A DNA stretch of 64,000 nt. It comes from Vibrio renipiscarius. Its GTDB lineage: Bacteria; Pseudomonadota; Gammaproteobacteria; Enterobacterales; Vibrionaceae. The stretch lies in assembly GCF_000827885.1 (NCBI RefSeq), contig NZ_JTKH01000023.1:186001-250000 (forward strand), read 5' to 3'. The translations under genes were made by a program, and so were the position numbers. The notes under the pieces are model-generated. The model was not told where the DNA came from and ran no database searches. It worked only from the letters and a program-made list of their open reading frames with translations. This document shows, piece after piece, positions 22,176 to 31,753 of the stretch. Every line of letters begins with the position of its first letter. Position 1 is the first letter of the stretch.

Positions 22176-22204
22176 ATTAGCCGAAGGTCAATCCTTCGGC
22201 TAAT
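22176..22204 (+). other. Perfect 12-bp hairpin after purR
   Basis: ATTAGCCGAAGG (22176-22187), TCAAT loop, CCTTCGGCTAAT (22193-22204). The stem is strong but the following bases are ACCTCAAAATC, not a T tract, so it is either a weak terminator or a 3'-end stabiliser. Confidence 0.6.
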
Positions 22205-22306
22205 ACCTCAAAATCAAAACTTACTCTTGAATAAAAGTCACATTTATTTCATAGTAAACACATTATCCTGCTAATTACCCTTTAATCTTTAGCTCAGCAA
22301 ATTAAG

Positions 22307-22396
22307 TCACGCACAGGGCAAACCAATCTGAAAAGTTGGGACGCAAAGCCACCGGCCTACACATTTTATATGCACGGCAGCGGGGTTACCGATGGT
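22307..22396 (+). ncRNA. Cyclic di-GMP-I (GEMM) riboswitch
   Basis: The aptamer is recognised from CACGCACAGGGCAAAC at its start, GGGACGCAAAGCCACCGGCC in the middle, and GGCAGCGGGGTTACCGATGG at its end, matching the c-di-GMP-I consensus and the V. cholerae Vc2 switch ahead of tfoY. It senses c-di-GMP in the nascent or mature message. About 100 bases of expression platform separate it from the tfoY ATG at 22500. There, TCTCGG (22449-22454) can pair with CCGAGA (22485-22490) directly before the start. V. cholerae work ties this switch to tfoY output; direction of control here is by analogy. Confidence 0.95.
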
Positions 22397-22499
22397 AGAA
22401 ATGCACACATTACTGATTAAAATCCAGATACTGCATTGACTGCTATTCTCTCGGCCTGAATTAGGTGGCGTATATAAACATACTCCGAGAAAGTACAGA

Positions 22500-23093
22500 A
22501 TGGATAAACCAATACTTAAAGACTCAATGAGACTTTTTGAGCCACTAGGTCGAATCAGATCTCGCTCTATGTTTGGTGGGTTTGGCATTTTCGCCGACGA
22601 CACAATGTTTGCGCTTGTCGTTCACGATAAACTTCATATTCGTGCCGACAGTGCCCTTATCGAACAATTCAAGCAACAAGGGTTAGAACCGTACGTTTAT
22701 CACAAGCGAGGCTTTCCTGTTGTCACCAAATACTTTGCCCTAAGTGAAGCCTGGTACCAAGACAGTGAAAAAACACTGCAAATCGGTATGGCTGCGCTTT
22801 CTCTTGCCAAGCAAGAAAAAAATACCCAAGAAAAAACCAAACCGACACGAATTAAAGATTTACCCAATCTGCGTCTTGCAACTGAACGCATGTTGAAAAA
22901 GGCGGGGATCGAATCAGTCGAAGGTTTAGAGCAAGCAGGATCGCTTAAAGCCTACCAAGCGATTCAAGCATCGCATGACTCTAATGTGAGTTTGGAACTT
23001 CTGTGGGCACTGGAAGGCGCGATTAAAGGCACTCATTGGTCTGTTATCCCGCAATCTCGTCGCCAAGAATTGATGTCCACTCTTGGACACTGA
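22500..23093 (+). CDS. tfoY: TfoX-family regulator TfoY
   Basis: 197 residues with an N-terminal TfoX domain ([20 protein letters not shown]) and a C-terminal TfoX_C helical domain ([20 protein letters not shown]). Vibrio has two paralogues: TfoX for chitin-induced competence, and TfoY, which promotes motility and type VI secretion and is tied to low c-di-GMP. The upstream c-di-GMP riboswitch and the position after purR identify this one as TfoY. The ATG has no strong ribosome-binding site; GAGA lies in the 3' arm of a hairpin, consistent with structural control of initiation. Confidence 0.93.
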   Translation: MDKPILKDSMRLFEPLGRIRSRSMFGGFGIFADDTMFALVVHDKLHIRADSALIEQFKQQGLEPYVYHKRGFPVVTKYFALSEAWYQDSEKTLQIGMAALSLAKQEKNTQEKTKPTRIKDLPNLRLATERMLKKAGIESVEGLEQAGSLKAYQAIQASHDSNVSLELLWALEGAIKGTHWSVIPQSRRQELMSTLGH

Positions 23094-23113
23094 TCAGCCT
23101 CATGAAATAAACG

Positions 23114-23139
23114 CCAGCGATAATCGCTGGTTTTTTTTT
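23114..23139 (+). terminator. Terminator of tfoY
   Basis: CCAGCGA (23114-23120), TAA loop, TCGCTGG (23124-23130), then nine T. Confidence 0.93.
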
Positions 23140-23260
23140 GAAAGTTTTTCTTTGTTTTTAAGTTCCTATACAAAACACACTCTGATACCGAATTCGCTCA
23201 AAGTCATCTAAAGTTAAGAAAGTCAGTGATGACATCATGCTTCGCTAAGTGAGAACAAAG

Positions 23261-23953
23261 ATGAATAAAAAATTACTTTTCGGCTTACTGCTTATTGCCA
23301 TCATTGCGCTGCTAATCACGCAGTTTGGTGATCAACTCACGCTAGAAAATGCCAAAGCTCAACAAGCACAGCTCGCATTGAGTATTGAACAAAACTTCGT
23401 GCTCGCCGCCGCACTCTATTTCTTTGCCTATCTTGCCATTACCGCCTTCTCCATTCCTGGTGCTGCCGTTGTGACACTGCTTGGCGCAGCTCTATTTGGC
23501 TTTTGGACCAGCCTCGTCTTGGTTTCTTTTGCCAGCACACTAGGAGCAACGCTTGCCTTTCTTAGCAGTCGTTTTTTACTCCGAGACTGGGTGCAACGTA
23601 AATTTGGTGACAAACTCTCAGCGATCAACCAAGGCGTAGAAAAAGACGGCGCGTTTTATCTGTTTTCACTCCGCTTGCTCCCTGTATTCCCATTTTTTCT
23701 CATAAACTTATTAATGGGCCTCACCCCAATAACGGCAGCCCGTTTCTACTTGGTCAGCCAAATCGGAATGCTGCCTGGCACCGCCGTTTATCTTAATGCG
23801 GGCACCCAACTAGCCCAAATAGAATCACTGTCAGGCATTGTGTCACCGTCTGTGTTGGTTTCTTTTGCTCTGCTTGGCGTGTTCCCTATTGTCGCGAAAT
23901 GGATCATGGCTAAAATTAAACACAATCCTAAGGCGTCTAACGGAGAAGCTTAG
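23261..23953 (+). CDS. VTT-domain (TVP38/TMEM64, DedA superfamily) membrane protein
   Basis: 230 residues from ATG 23261; a GTG four codons upstream is in frame but begins a less typical N-terminus. One N-terminal helix (3-20) is followed by a VTT domain with FFAYLAITAFSIPGAAVVTLLGAALFG, LGATLAFLSSRFLLRDWVQRKFG, and the LRLLPVFPFFLINLLMGLT re-entrant segment. Relatives such as YdjX/YdjZ and DedA proteins are implicated in membrane lipid or carrier flipping and in stress tolerance. The specific role is not known. The stop overlaps by one base with the DUF2007 gene. Confidence 0.85.
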   Translation: MNKKLLFGLLLIAIIALLITQFGDQLTLENAKAQQAQLALSIEQNFVLAAALYFFAYLAITAFSIPGAAVVTLLGAALFGFWTSLVLVSFASTLGATLAFLSSRFLLRDWVQRKFGDKLSAINQGVEKDGAFYLFSLRLLPVFPFFLINLLMGLTPITAARFYLVSQIGMLPGTAVYLNAGTQLAQIESLSGIVSPSVLVSFALLGVFPIVAKWIMAKIKHNPKASNGEA

Positions 23954-24267
23954 TGAAAATATTTAGCGCAAACAATCCACCTCAAGCGCACATTGTGTGT
24001 GAGCTTTTGCGTTCAAATAATATCGATTGTGAAGTGAGAGGCGAAGGCCTTTTCGGCCTACAAGGCGAGTTGCCTTTTGGTGAAGCCAGCGAACCCTATG
24101 TTTGGTTACTCGATGGTCGCCAACAGGAGAAGGCACAAGCGTTGGTGGCGCAGTTTGAACAACCGCAACTTGAACAATCATGGCATTGCTTAAGTTGCGG
24201 CGAAGAGAATGAAGGGCAATTTGGCCTATGCTGGCAATGTGGCTCACCGATGAGCTCAGCCAGTTAA
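23953..24267 (+). CDS. DUF2007 protein with C-terminal zinc ribbon
   Basis: 104 residues starting at a GTG that overlaps the upstream TAG by one base, with GGAG placed correctly before it. The N-terminal part (MKIFSANNPPQAHIVCELLR ... CEVRGEGLFG) is the DUF2007 'putative signal transducing' fold. The C-terminal part is a small zinc ribbon with two Cys pairs (HCLSCGEENEGQFGLCWQCG). Coupling to the VTT membrane protein suggests a shared process; function is unknown. Confidence 0.8.
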   Translation: MKIFSANNPPQAHIVCELLRSNNIDCEVRGEGLFGLQGELPFGEASEPYVWLLDGRQQEKAQALVAQFEQPQLEQSWHCLSCGEENEGQFGLCWQCGSPMSSAS

Positions 24268-24302
24268 GCCGGTTTCACAAGTGATTCATGAAACCGCTGA
24301 CG

Positions 24303-25106
24303 TTAATTCACCATGATTTGTTGGCGAATAAAGGCGATTGAGTGCTGGTTAAATTCTTCAGGACGCTCGATATTGCAGACATGACCACAGTTCGCAATCT
24401 CTTTGAGCTGACTGAGTTGATGCACCGCAACCATTTCTTTCACCGGTTTGATGAACATGTAATCGCGATCGCCCATCAGATATAAGGTTGGGATCGGCAA
24501 TTCTCTTTCTTTGAAATAGCGCATCAACGGGTTTACATCCGCCGCTAAGATAAACCAACGCTTAAACTCTTTCTGGCATAACTTCTTTGCTTCTCGGATA
24601 AATAGATGTCGAGATTGTTTTTGAGCACGCTGTGGCATCACAACATACGCAAATAATCGATATAGCCACATGTAAGGCACAATATGCTTGCAGTAGTTAC
24701 CTACCTTCACCAATAGCTGTGAACGTGTATTCAAGCGCGTTACAGCGCCACCTAGCACCATCGATTTGACTCGACCTGACGCCAACTCAGCTAAATTGCG
24801 AACGATGATCGTCCCTAACGACATTCCGACAAAATGCGCCGATTGAATTTTCAGATGATCCAAGACTTGCAATATATCCAGAGTCACCGTTTTAAACGTG
24901 TAACGATTAGTAATAATTTCTTTAATAAGCTGGTTGGATTTGCCATGGCCACGCAGATCGATCAGCAACAGATTAAAATGCGCTTTATAGGCTTTGATTT
25001 GTTTAAACCATATCGAAGAACTGCCTCCTGCACCGTGAATGAATACAACCCACTCTTTACTGGTTGGATGCGGATAGGTCTTATGAAAAAGCAGAGTTTC
25101 GCTCAT
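24303..25106 (-). CDS. Alpha/beta-fold hydrolase
   Basis: 267 residues with a complete alpha/beta hydrolase core. HGAGG (24-28) forms the oxyanion region, LIDLRGHGKS follows, the nucleophile elbow GMSLG puts Ser96 as nucleophile, the acid is probably Asp in MGDRDYMF, and the late His is in CGHVCNIERPEEF. No signal peptide, so cytoplasmic. The substrate cannot be inferred. It is a single gene, convergent with DUF2007 and oriented away from it by 35 bases; a weak hairpin without T tract lies in that gap. Confidence 0.82.
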   Translation of the reverse strand: MSETLLFHKTYPHPTSKEWVVFIHGAGGSSSIWFKQIKAYKAHFNLLLIDLRGHGKSNQLIKEIITNRYTFKTVTLDILQVLDHLKIQSAHFVGMSLGTIIVRNLAELASGRVKSMVLGGAVTRLNTRSQLLVKVGNYCKHIVPYMWLYRLFAYVVMPQRAQKQSRHLFIREAKKLCQKEFKRWFILAADVNPLMRYFKERELPIPTLYLMGDRDYMFIKPVKEMVAVHQLSQLKEIANCGHVCNIERPEEFNQHSIAFIRQQIMVN

Positions 25107-25210
25107 CTATATAAACTGGCTTGTCTCAAATAGGGAAAAGGAAGACTACCACAATGTCGCGAATTTTTACGTCAAATTAGGTCAATTTATGAGGGGTTGA
25201 GACGATTAAT

Positions 25211-25248
25211 ATGTAAAAAAAGACGTCATTAGACGTCTTTTTTTACAT
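25211..25248. terminator. Terminator downstream of glgA
   Basis: ATGTAAAAAAAGACGTC pairs with GACGTCTTTTTTTACAT around an ATTA loop, giving a 17-bp stem with A and T runs on both sides. It ends the glgC-glgA operon on the minus strand and lies just upstream of the hydrolase gene. Confidence 0.9.
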
Positions 25249-25277
25249 TCATAACCTGTCTTACACAGACTCAGAGG

Positions 25278-26735
25278 TTAATGAAAGGCCGCATGATACA
25301 AAGAAAGGTATTCATCTGCCGCTTGTTTCCAGCAGAAATTTTTCTCCATAGCGTATAGTTGCACGCGTCTCATTTCCGCAGGGTCTTGCGTATAAAGCAG
25401 TAGTGAACGTTGCATGATGCTGAGCAACTCGAGCGGTTCTGGTAAATCAAACACAAACCCCGTCGCTTGCTGTGGTGCACTGTCGTAATCCACGACACTG
25501 TCTTTTAACCCACCAACAGCACGTACAATTGGCAAAGTACCATAAGCCATGCTGTAGATCTGATTGAGGCCGCAAGGCTCAAATTCAGAAGGCATTAAAA
25601 AGAAATCAGAACCCGCTTCAACCCAGTGAGCCAACTCGTTATCGTAAGCTTCAACAAACGCAAACTTCTCACTGTAACGCTCAGCAATCGCTTTGAGTTG
25701 ATATGCCAACTTAGGATCGCCGGTTCCAACGATCACCACTTGCACATCCAACTTCAAGAAACGCTCAAGGATTGGGATCAAATACTGCACACCCTTCTGA
25801 TTTGTCAGGCGGCAAACCATCCCATACATTGCATTGTCAATGATCGGTAATCCGACTCGCTCTTGAAGGGCATTTTTACTCGCTTTCTTACCGCGCAACA
25901 TACTTTGCTTATTGGCTTTGAAGTTGAGCGGTAAATAATGATCCGTTTCCGGGCTCCAAGCCCCATAATCACAACCATTAAGAATGCCGACTAAATCTGC
26001 AGAACGCGCACGGAACTCTGCTGCCATACCATGACTGCCAAGCTCTGTTTGGAGTTCTTGAGCATAAGTTGGGCTGACTGCATTGATTTTATCTGCCGTC
26101 ATTACGCCCGCTTTTAGCATGGTAATGTGCGTATTACTTACTGCCGCATCAGGGGCATAATGCACTTGCATTTCAGGTAAACAATGCACTTCTTCATAGC
26201 TAAATACGCCTTTGAAAACGGCATTATGAATCGAAATGACACTCTTCGTATTGGCAAAGAATGGGCATTCAGCATAACGATGCTTTAGTAGGTAAGGAAC
26301 AAATCCCGTATGCCAATCATTGGCATGGATGATATCTGGCTGAAAACCCAATTTAGCCAACATATCCAAGCTAGCAGCACTGAAAAATGAAAAGCGTTCA
26401 CCATTATCAGGATACGCTTGATTGTATTCAGAATACATCTCATCACGACTGAAGTACTGAGCGCACTCAATCGCAAAAACCGGTATATCGCCAACATGCA
26501 GTTGGCGAACTTGATATGGCGTATGCGGCCAATGCTCAAGATGAGTATCTAAAATGACGGGAGCTTGATCAATCCCCGCAATTTTTTGATAGGCTGGCAA
26601 TGCCACTCGCGCATCTTGACCTAGTGAACGTAACGCTTCAGGCAGTGCCTTAGCGACATCCGCTAAGCCACCGCTTTTGATTAGCCCTTCAATTTCCGAT
26701 GCTACAAACAGTATCGATAAATTCTTAGTAGCCAA
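25278..26735 (-). CDS. glgA: Glycogen synthase (ADP-glucose dependent)
   Basis: Extends alpha-1,4-glucan from ADP-glucose made by GlgC. 485 residues, GT5/GT-B fold. The KSGGLADV motif at 20-27 binds ADP-glucose; the C-terminal domain has EPCGLNQIYSMAYGTLPIVRAVGGL. The start is a TTG at 26735: it is the only start-like codon ahead of the conserved N-terminus, and AAAGGAG sits six bases upstream. It overlaps glgC by 11 bases, so its translation is probably coupled. No glgB or glgP is present here. Confidence 0.95.
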   Translation of the reverse strand: MATKNLSILFVASEIEGLIKSGGLADVAKALPEALRSLGQDARVALPAYQKIAGIDQAPVILDTHLEHWPHTPYQVRQLHVGDIPVFAIECAQYFSRDEMYSEYNQAYPDNGERFSFFSAASLDMLAKLGFQPDIIHANDWHTGFVPYLLKHRYAECPFFANTKSVISIHNAVFKGVFSYEEVHCLPEMQVHYAPDAAVSNTHITMLKAGVMTADKINAVSPTYAQELQTELGSHGMAAEFRARSADLVGILNGCDYGAWSPETDHYLPLNFKANKQSMLRGKKASKNALQERVGLPIIDNAMYGMVCRLTNQKGVQYLIPILERFLKLDVQVVIVGTGDPKLAYQLKAIAERYSEKFAFVEAYDNELAHWVEAGSDFFLMPSEFEPCGLNQIYSMAYGTLPIVRAVGGLKDSVVDYDSAPQQATGFVFDLPEPLELLSIMQRSLLLYTQDPAEMRRVQLYAMEKNFCWKQAADEYLSLYHAAFH

Positions 26736-27942
26736 CTTTTGCTCCTTTAGGAATCACCACAATGCCTTCATCAGAAACATGGAAGTGTTTGCGATCTTCT
26801 TTCAGGTTAACACCCACTTGTGTCCCTGGTGCAATGTCCACATTTTTATCGATGATGACTCGACGTAAAACACAGCCTTCACCAATCTTCACATCACCAA
26901 GCAAGATACTTTCTGAAATATCACAAGCCGATGCAATGTTACTGCGGAAACCCAATACCGATTTTTCAATACGCGATCCGCGTACCAAGCTACCGTTACA
27001 AACTAGGCTATCGATGATCTGAACGCGGCCGTTATCACAGTCAGTGAATGTCGCAGGTGGCAATGGTGGGTAGTAAGTATGAATTGGCCACTTGCGGTTA
27101 TAAAGCGAGAACGGTGCATCTTTACGCAATAAGTCCATATGCGCTTCCCAGTACGCATGAATGGTACCAACATCGCGCCAATAAACTTCTTCTTTCTCAC
27201 CCGTAATTTTGTTGGTACTGAAGTCATACACATAGACATCGCCACGCGGGAACATCTTCGGAATGATATCTTTACCAAAATCGTGGGTTGAATCTGGGTT
27301 GTCAGCGTCTTCAACCAACTCAGAAAATAAAGCTGGAGCTTCAAAGACATAGTTACCCATAGAGACAAGCGCAAAACCTGGATCACCTGGGATAGATTTT
27401 GGATTCTCTGGTTTTTCTTCAAAACCGATCATACGCCCTTCCGTATCCACTTCAATTACTCCAAATTGGGAGGCTTGAGACAATGGCATACGTAACGCTG
27501 ATACGGTCAAAGAAGCTTCTTTTTGTTTGTGGAAATCAAGCATCTGCTTGATGTCCATTTTATAGATATGGTCCGACCCGAAAATACACACTTGCTCAGG
27601 TTCAGCCAACTCCATAAAACGTAAATTTTGATAGATGGCATCAGCCGTACCTTCATACCAACGCTTCCCTGTACGCATTTGCGCAGGAATTGGGTCAATA
27701 AAACGGTCAGTAATACCATTGATGTTCCACCCTTTTTTCAAGTGATGAAACAGCGATTGAGATTTGAATTGCGTCAGCACATAAATGCGCATCAGGTCAG
27801 CATTAACAAAATTGTTTAGCGCGAAATCGATAAGGCGGTAGCTGCCACCGAAAGGAACCGAAGGCTTACTACGAGATTCCGTCAACGGACGCAATCTTGA
27901 GCCCTCTCCACCAGCAAGGATCATCCCTAAAACACCAGCCAT
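26725..27942 (-). CDS. glgC: Glucose-1-phosphate adenylyltransferase
   Basis: Makes ADP-glucose from glucose-1-phosphate and ATP, the committed step of bacterial glycogen synthesis. 405 residues. The nucleotidyltransferase motif MILAGGEGSRLRPLT and KPSVPFGG are N-terminal; FGSDHIYKMD and GFEEKP are in the catalytic domain; the C-terminal left-handed beta-helix with SVLGFRSNIA and GEGCVLRRVIIDKNV mediates allostery and oligomerisation. First gene of the glgC-glgA operon. Confidence 0.97.
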   Translation of the reverse strand: MAGVLGMILAGGEGSRLRPLTESRSKPSVPFGGSYRLIDFALNNFVNADLMRIYVLTQFKSQSLFHHLKKGWNINGITDRFIDPIPAQMRTGKRWYEGTADAIYQNLRFMELAEPEQVCIFGSDHIYKMDIKQMLDFHKQKEASLTVSALRMPLSQASQFGVIEVDTEGRMIGFEEKPENPKSIPGDPGFALVSMGNYVFEAPALFSELVEDADNPDSTHDFGKDIIPKMFPRGDVYVYDFSTNKITGEKEEVYWRDVGTIHAYWEAHMDLLRKDAPFSLYNRKWPIHTYYPPLPPATFTDCDNGRVQIIDSLVCNGSLVRGSRIEKSVLGFRSNIASACDISESILLGDVKIGEGCVLRRVIIDKNVDIAPGTQVGVNLKEDRKHFHVSDEGIVVIPKGAKVGY

Positions 27943-28350
27943 TTTTAACTCTCCATATTATTTATAATTTGACGCCTAATCTTGGCATCTTTAGTTCGAA
28001 TTTGAGTAAAAACTCAGTAATCACCCGGAGATATTATGTAAAACCCTCCATCAATATGTGCAAATCGTTGGCTATAAATTATCGTATCTGACAAAGATTA
28101 CAATTTAAAATATCCCATACCGGTTGATGCTCACAGGTTACTTAATAAGCGCCTGACTTAGCTCACACATTCTGTTGCGCAAGACACATTTCATTAACTT
28201 ACACCAAACAAAATTGTGACGCACCTAGCAAGAAGATAAACCTATAAATTACAATTACTGAGAGTCAACTCGGTATTAGATTGAAAACTGATGAATAACT
28301 GAACGCTTGTAACGATGGGTGATTAGATGTGTTATTTAGCGACGATCTTG
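27943..28350. other. glgC upstream region
   Basis: About 400 A/T-rich bases between glgC and the topA terminator. The only element I can name is a weak CRP-like site, TGTGA at 28215-28219 and TAGCA at 28226-28230 with the usual six-base spacer (8 of 10 core bases). It is 270 bases from the glgC start, so its relevance is doubtful. No ORF with coding character. Confidence 0.3.
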
Positions 28351-28354
28351 AGAC

Positions 28355-28388
28355 AAAAAAAAAGCAGCGAATTATCGCTGCTTTTTTG
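28355..28388 (-). terminator. Terminator of topA
   Basis: AGCAGCGA (28363-28370), ATTA loop, TCGCTGCT (28375-28382), flanked by long A and T runs; just past the topA stop. Confidence 0.9.
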
Positions 28389-28400
28389 ATTCACTTTCGA

Positions 28401-31022
28401 TTATTTGTTTTTACGCTTATCCGTGATTTCCCACTTTCCATTCTCGAAAAGTGCGGTGTAACCTGATGGCTTACCGTCCACTTCAGAACGTACATAGTTC
28501 TCTTTCGTCTTACGGCTAAAACGCACAACCATTGGCAGACCGTCAGGATCTTTCTCTGGTGCATCCGCAAGATAATGGAACTTCGCAGAAATACGATCTT
28601 TAAAGCGTTTTAGCTCTTCCACTAATGGCGCACGTGTTTCACGTGATTTAGGGAAAGTACTCGCCGCTAAGAACAAACCAGAGGCACCGTCACGTAAAAC
28701 AAAGTACGCGTCTGAATTTTCACACGGCAGTTCTGGCAGATGTACTGGATCTTCTTTCGGTGGTGCAACTTCACCATTTTTAAGAATCTTACGCGTGTTC
28801 TTACAGGTTTCGCTGGTGCAATCCATGTATTTACCGAAGCGGCCGTTCTTAAGAACCATGTCGCTACCACACTTGTCACACTCAACCAGTGGGCCTTCGT
28901 AACCTTTAACTTTGTACTCACCAAACTCGACAACATAACCTTCACAGTTCGGGTTATTACCACAAACATGCAGCTTACGCTTATCATCGATGAGATAGGC
29001 ATCCATCGCCGTTTCACAGATCGGACAACGTTTTTTCGCTCGAAGAGCCGCCGTTTCAACATCTTCTTCAAGAACGTTGATAATGCCTTCTTCATCGCCT
29101 AGGTTAATGGTGGTTTTGCAACGCTCTTTCGGTGGCAAAGCATAACCAGAACAACCGAGGAACACGCCTGTTGATGCCGTACGAATACCCATCTCACGTG
29201 AACACGTTGGACACTTGATATCGGTATAAACGATATGGTTAGGCTTCATGCCACCCACATCTTCATCCAATTCCGCTTTCTCTAAATCACCAGTAAAATC
29301 GGTAAAGAAGTTATCAAGCACGGATTTCCAGTTCGCATCACCGACTGCAACTTGGTCAAGCTTCTGTTCCATTTTTGAGGTGAACTCGTAGTTCATCAAC
29401 TCATGGAAGCTGCCATCAAGACGGTCAGTAACGATCTCACCCATTTTTTCAGCGTAGAAGCGACGTTGTTCAACCTTCACGTAACCACGATCTTGAATGG
29501 TAGAGATAATTGACGCGTACGTTGAAGGACGGCCAATACCACGCTTTTCAAGTTCTTTAACCAATGCCGCTTCAGTAAAGCGAGCAGGTGGCTTGGTAAA
29601 GTGTTGTTTAGGCTCAAGATCAACCAGGTCGATTTTGTCACCCACTTGAACCGCAGGAAGAATTTGGTCTTCATTCTTGCCCATTGGACGTTGAACGCGA
29701 GTCCAACCATCAAATTTCAGAATGCGACCTTTCGCTTTTAGCGTGTACTCCGCCGCTTTCACACTAACGGTCGTTGAATCGTATTGCGCAGGTGTCATTT
29801 GACACGCCACAAACTGGTTCCAAATGAGGTTGTACAGTTTGTGAGCATCCGCTTCCATAGAAACAAGATCTTCAGTCTTAACCATGACATCCGATGGACG
29901 AATCGCTTCGTGCGCCTCTTGAGCGCCCTCTTTACTACCGTACACAAGTTTACTTGCAGGTAGGTAGGCTTCACCGAACTCTGTACCGATATACTCGCGT
30001 AGCGTCTCTACAGCCTCTGAACTCAAGTTAGTTGAGTCAGTACGCATATAGGTGATGTAACCCGCTTCATACAAGCGCTGAGCCAGCATCATGGTCTTTT
30101 TAACGCCGTAGCCTAAGCGCGTACTTGCCGCTTGCTGAAGCGTTGACGTAATAAAGGGTGCAGATGGCTTACTTGATGTTGGACGGTCTTCGCGTTTACA
30201 CACTTCAAACGCCGCATTTTCAAGTACCGATACCGCAGCCATGGTGTCAGCTTGATTGGTTGGTTTAAATACCACCCCATCCTTCTGAGCCACCTGTAAG
30301 CGGAAGTCTGTGTTGTTTTGCGTCTTCGTATTGGCGTGAATATCCCAAAATTCTTCAGGGATAAACGCTTTGATTTCGCGCTCACGCTCAACCAATAACT
30401 TCACTGCCACTGACTGAACACGACCAGCTGACAGGCCACGAGCCACTTTTTTCCACAGTAATGGAGAGACCATAAAGCCAACCACACGGTCCATGAAACG
30501 ACGTGCTTGTTGGGCATTAACGCCATCCATGCTGAGTTCGCCCGGTTTCTCGAACGCTTGCTGGATAGCATTTTTGGTAATTTCGTTAAACACTACACGC
30601 TTGTATCGCTCTTCATCGCCACCGATGATCTCACGAAGGTGCCATGCGATAGCTTCTCCTTCGCGGTCCAAATCGGTTGCGAGATAAACGCAATCTGCGT
30701 CTTCGGCGAGTTTCTGTAGCTCAGCGACTACCTTCTCTTTACCCGGTAGTATTTGGTAATTCGCTTCCCAGCCGTTAAATGGGTCAATACCCATTTTTTT
30801 AATCAGCGATTTACGATCTTTCTCGTGCTTCACACGAGCTTTCTCTTCAGGGCTCATACCTTTGGTTGATACCGCTGCCGCTTTTTGGCCGGTGCTTTGT
30901 CCCGCTGTCGGTAGATCACGCACGTGACCCACACTAGACTTTACGATGAAGTCCTTACCGAGATATTTATTGATGGTCTTAGCCTTAGCAGGCGATTCCA
31001 CAATAACGAGTGACTTACCCAT
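28401..31022 (-). CDS. topA: DNA topoisomerase I
   Basis: Type IA topoisomerase that relaxes negative supercoils. 873 residues. The TOPRIM domain starts at residue 1 ([21 protein letters not shown]) and contains the acidic motif [12 protein letters not shown]. The catalytic tyrosine is Tyr325 in [11 protein letters not shown]. The C-terminal part has Cys4 zinc ribbons, for example [23 protein letters not shown] and [21 protein letters not shown]. The start is the ATG at 31022. yciN lies divergently upstream, a neighbourhood also seen in E. coli. Confidence 0.98.
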   Translation of the reverse strand: MGKSLVIVESPAKAKTINKYLGKDFIVKSSVGHVRDLPTAGQSTGQKAAAVSTKGMSPEEKARVKHEKDRKSLIKKMGIDPFNGWEANYQILPGKEKVVAELQKLAEDADCVYLATDLDREGEAIAWHLREIIGGDEERYKRVVFNEITKNAIQQAFEKPGELSMDGVNAQQARRFMDRVVGFMVSPLLWKKVARGLSAGRVQSVAVKLLVEREREIKAFIPEEFWDIHANTKTQNNTDFRLQVAQKDGVVFKPTNQADTMAAVSVLENAAFEVCKREDRPTSSKPSAPFITSTLQQAASTRLGYGVKKTMMLAQRLYEAGYITYMRTDSTNLSSEAVETLREYIGTEFGEAYLPASKLVYGSKEGAQEAHEAIRPSDVMVKTEDLVSMEADAHKLYNLIWNQFVACQMTPAQYDSTTVSVKAAEYTLKAKGRILKFDGWTRVQRPMGKNEDQILPAVQVGDKIDLVDLEPKQHFTKPPARFTEAALVKELEKRGIGRPSTYASIISTIQDRGYVKVEQRRFYAEKMGEIVTDRLDGSFHELMNYEFTSKMEQKLDQVAVGDANWKSVLDNFFTDFTGDLEKAELDEDVGGMKPNHIVYTDIKCPTCSREMGIRTASTGVFLGCSGYALPPKERCKTTINLGDEEGIINVLEEDVETAALRAKKRCPICETAMDAYLIDDKRKLHVCGNNPNCEGYVVEFGEYKVKGYEGPLVECDKCGSDMVLKNGRFGKYMDCTSETCKNTRKILKNGEVAPPKEDPVHLPELPCENSDAYFVLRDGASGLFLAASTFPKSRETRAPLVEELKRFKDRISAKFHYLADAPEKDPDGLPMVVRFSRKTKENYVRSEVDGKPSGYTALFENGKWEITDKRKNK

Positions 31023-31432
31023 AACTGACTCTAGTGTCCTTTAGTGACTGATGACGCGAATTTATCGCACAACATACTTATAATATTGCTTCTTTTTTTA
31101 CTATCGAGCGAGATGAGCAGAAGATCAATATCTTTTTTTAAAATCACTTTTGACTGCTCGACAAATGCGCGATCTTACTCAAGTCGTTAAACATGCGAGT
31201 AAACCCATTTAACGATTAGTTTGGTCAAGCAATCAATGCCTTACCTGATAAAGTGCCACATACTAAACGCGTGGTTTATATTTCTGCCAACAAAGTACGC
31301 AGATTTATGTCGCCCGTCACAAAACATTTCAACTCTTTGCAATGATTAAAATTGTTACAGGTCATTGGAAAATGCCTCTGACTGCACGTACAATCGCGCC
31401 ATATCTCGTCCACCCTCTATTTAAAGGCATCC
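31023..31432. other. topA / yciN divergent region with interleaved inverted repeats
   Basis: 410 bases without a gene. Two inverted repeats interlock: TTACTC (31175-31180) with GAGTAA (31197-31202), and TCGTTAAA (31184-31191) with TTTAACGA (31208-31215). In RNA this order would permit an H-type pseudoknot; in DNA it could be overlapping protein sites. topA promoters should lie here too but I could not assign them. Confidence 0.4.
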
Positions 31433-31684
31433 ATGATGAGCGAAAAAAAAACCATTTCTCAGTTTGATCTGTTGTTGATCGCCAACCAAGTCATTCAAGC
31501 CCACGATGATTACATCGAAGGTATGCGTGCAGATAGCGTTGAAGAAAAAGAAGAAGTACTGATATTTAAAGGTAACTACTTCTTAGATGAGCAAGGCATT
31601 CCAACGGCAAATACCACCGCCGTTTTCAATATGTTTAAGTATCTTGCTCACCACCTATCGAAAGAGTTTACGCTAGAAAACTGA
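31433..31684 (+). CDS. yciN: YciN family protein (DUF2498)
   Basis: 83 residues, resembling E. coli YciN over its whole length, especially FKGNYFLDEQGIPTANTTAV and the C-terminal FNMFKYLAHHLS. A second ATG one codon downstream (31436) is an equal candidate for the start. It is a small cytoplasmic protein of unknown function. Divergence from topA is kept in E. coli, which supports the assignment. A terminator shared with aroA follows. Confidence 0.9.
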   Translation: MMSEKKTISQFDLLLIANQVIQAHDDYIEGMRADSVEEKEEVLIFKGNYFLDEQGIPTANTTAVFNMFKYLAHHLSKEFTLEN

Positions 31685-31711
31685 TTCTCGACGGTAATTC
31701 GTTCATACACA

Positions 31712-31744
31712 AAAAAGCCAGAGGTTTACTCTGGCTTTTATTTT
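31712..31744. terminator. Bidirectional terminator between yciN and aroA
   Basis: AGCCAGAG (31716-31723), GTTTA loop, CTCTGGCT (31729-31736), with A and T runs on the two sides. Confidence 0.9.
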
Positions 31745-31753
31745 CCTGAAAAT

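Noticed and set aside
22176-22204. Second riboswitch or attenuator at the purR 3' end
   Set aside because: It is a simple 12-bp hairpin without aptamer motifs or T tract; most likely a purR 3'-end stem.
27943-28350. CRP site controlling glgC
   Set aside because: TGTGA-N6-TAGCA matches only 8/10 core bases and lies 270 bases from the gene; recorded only as a weak note.
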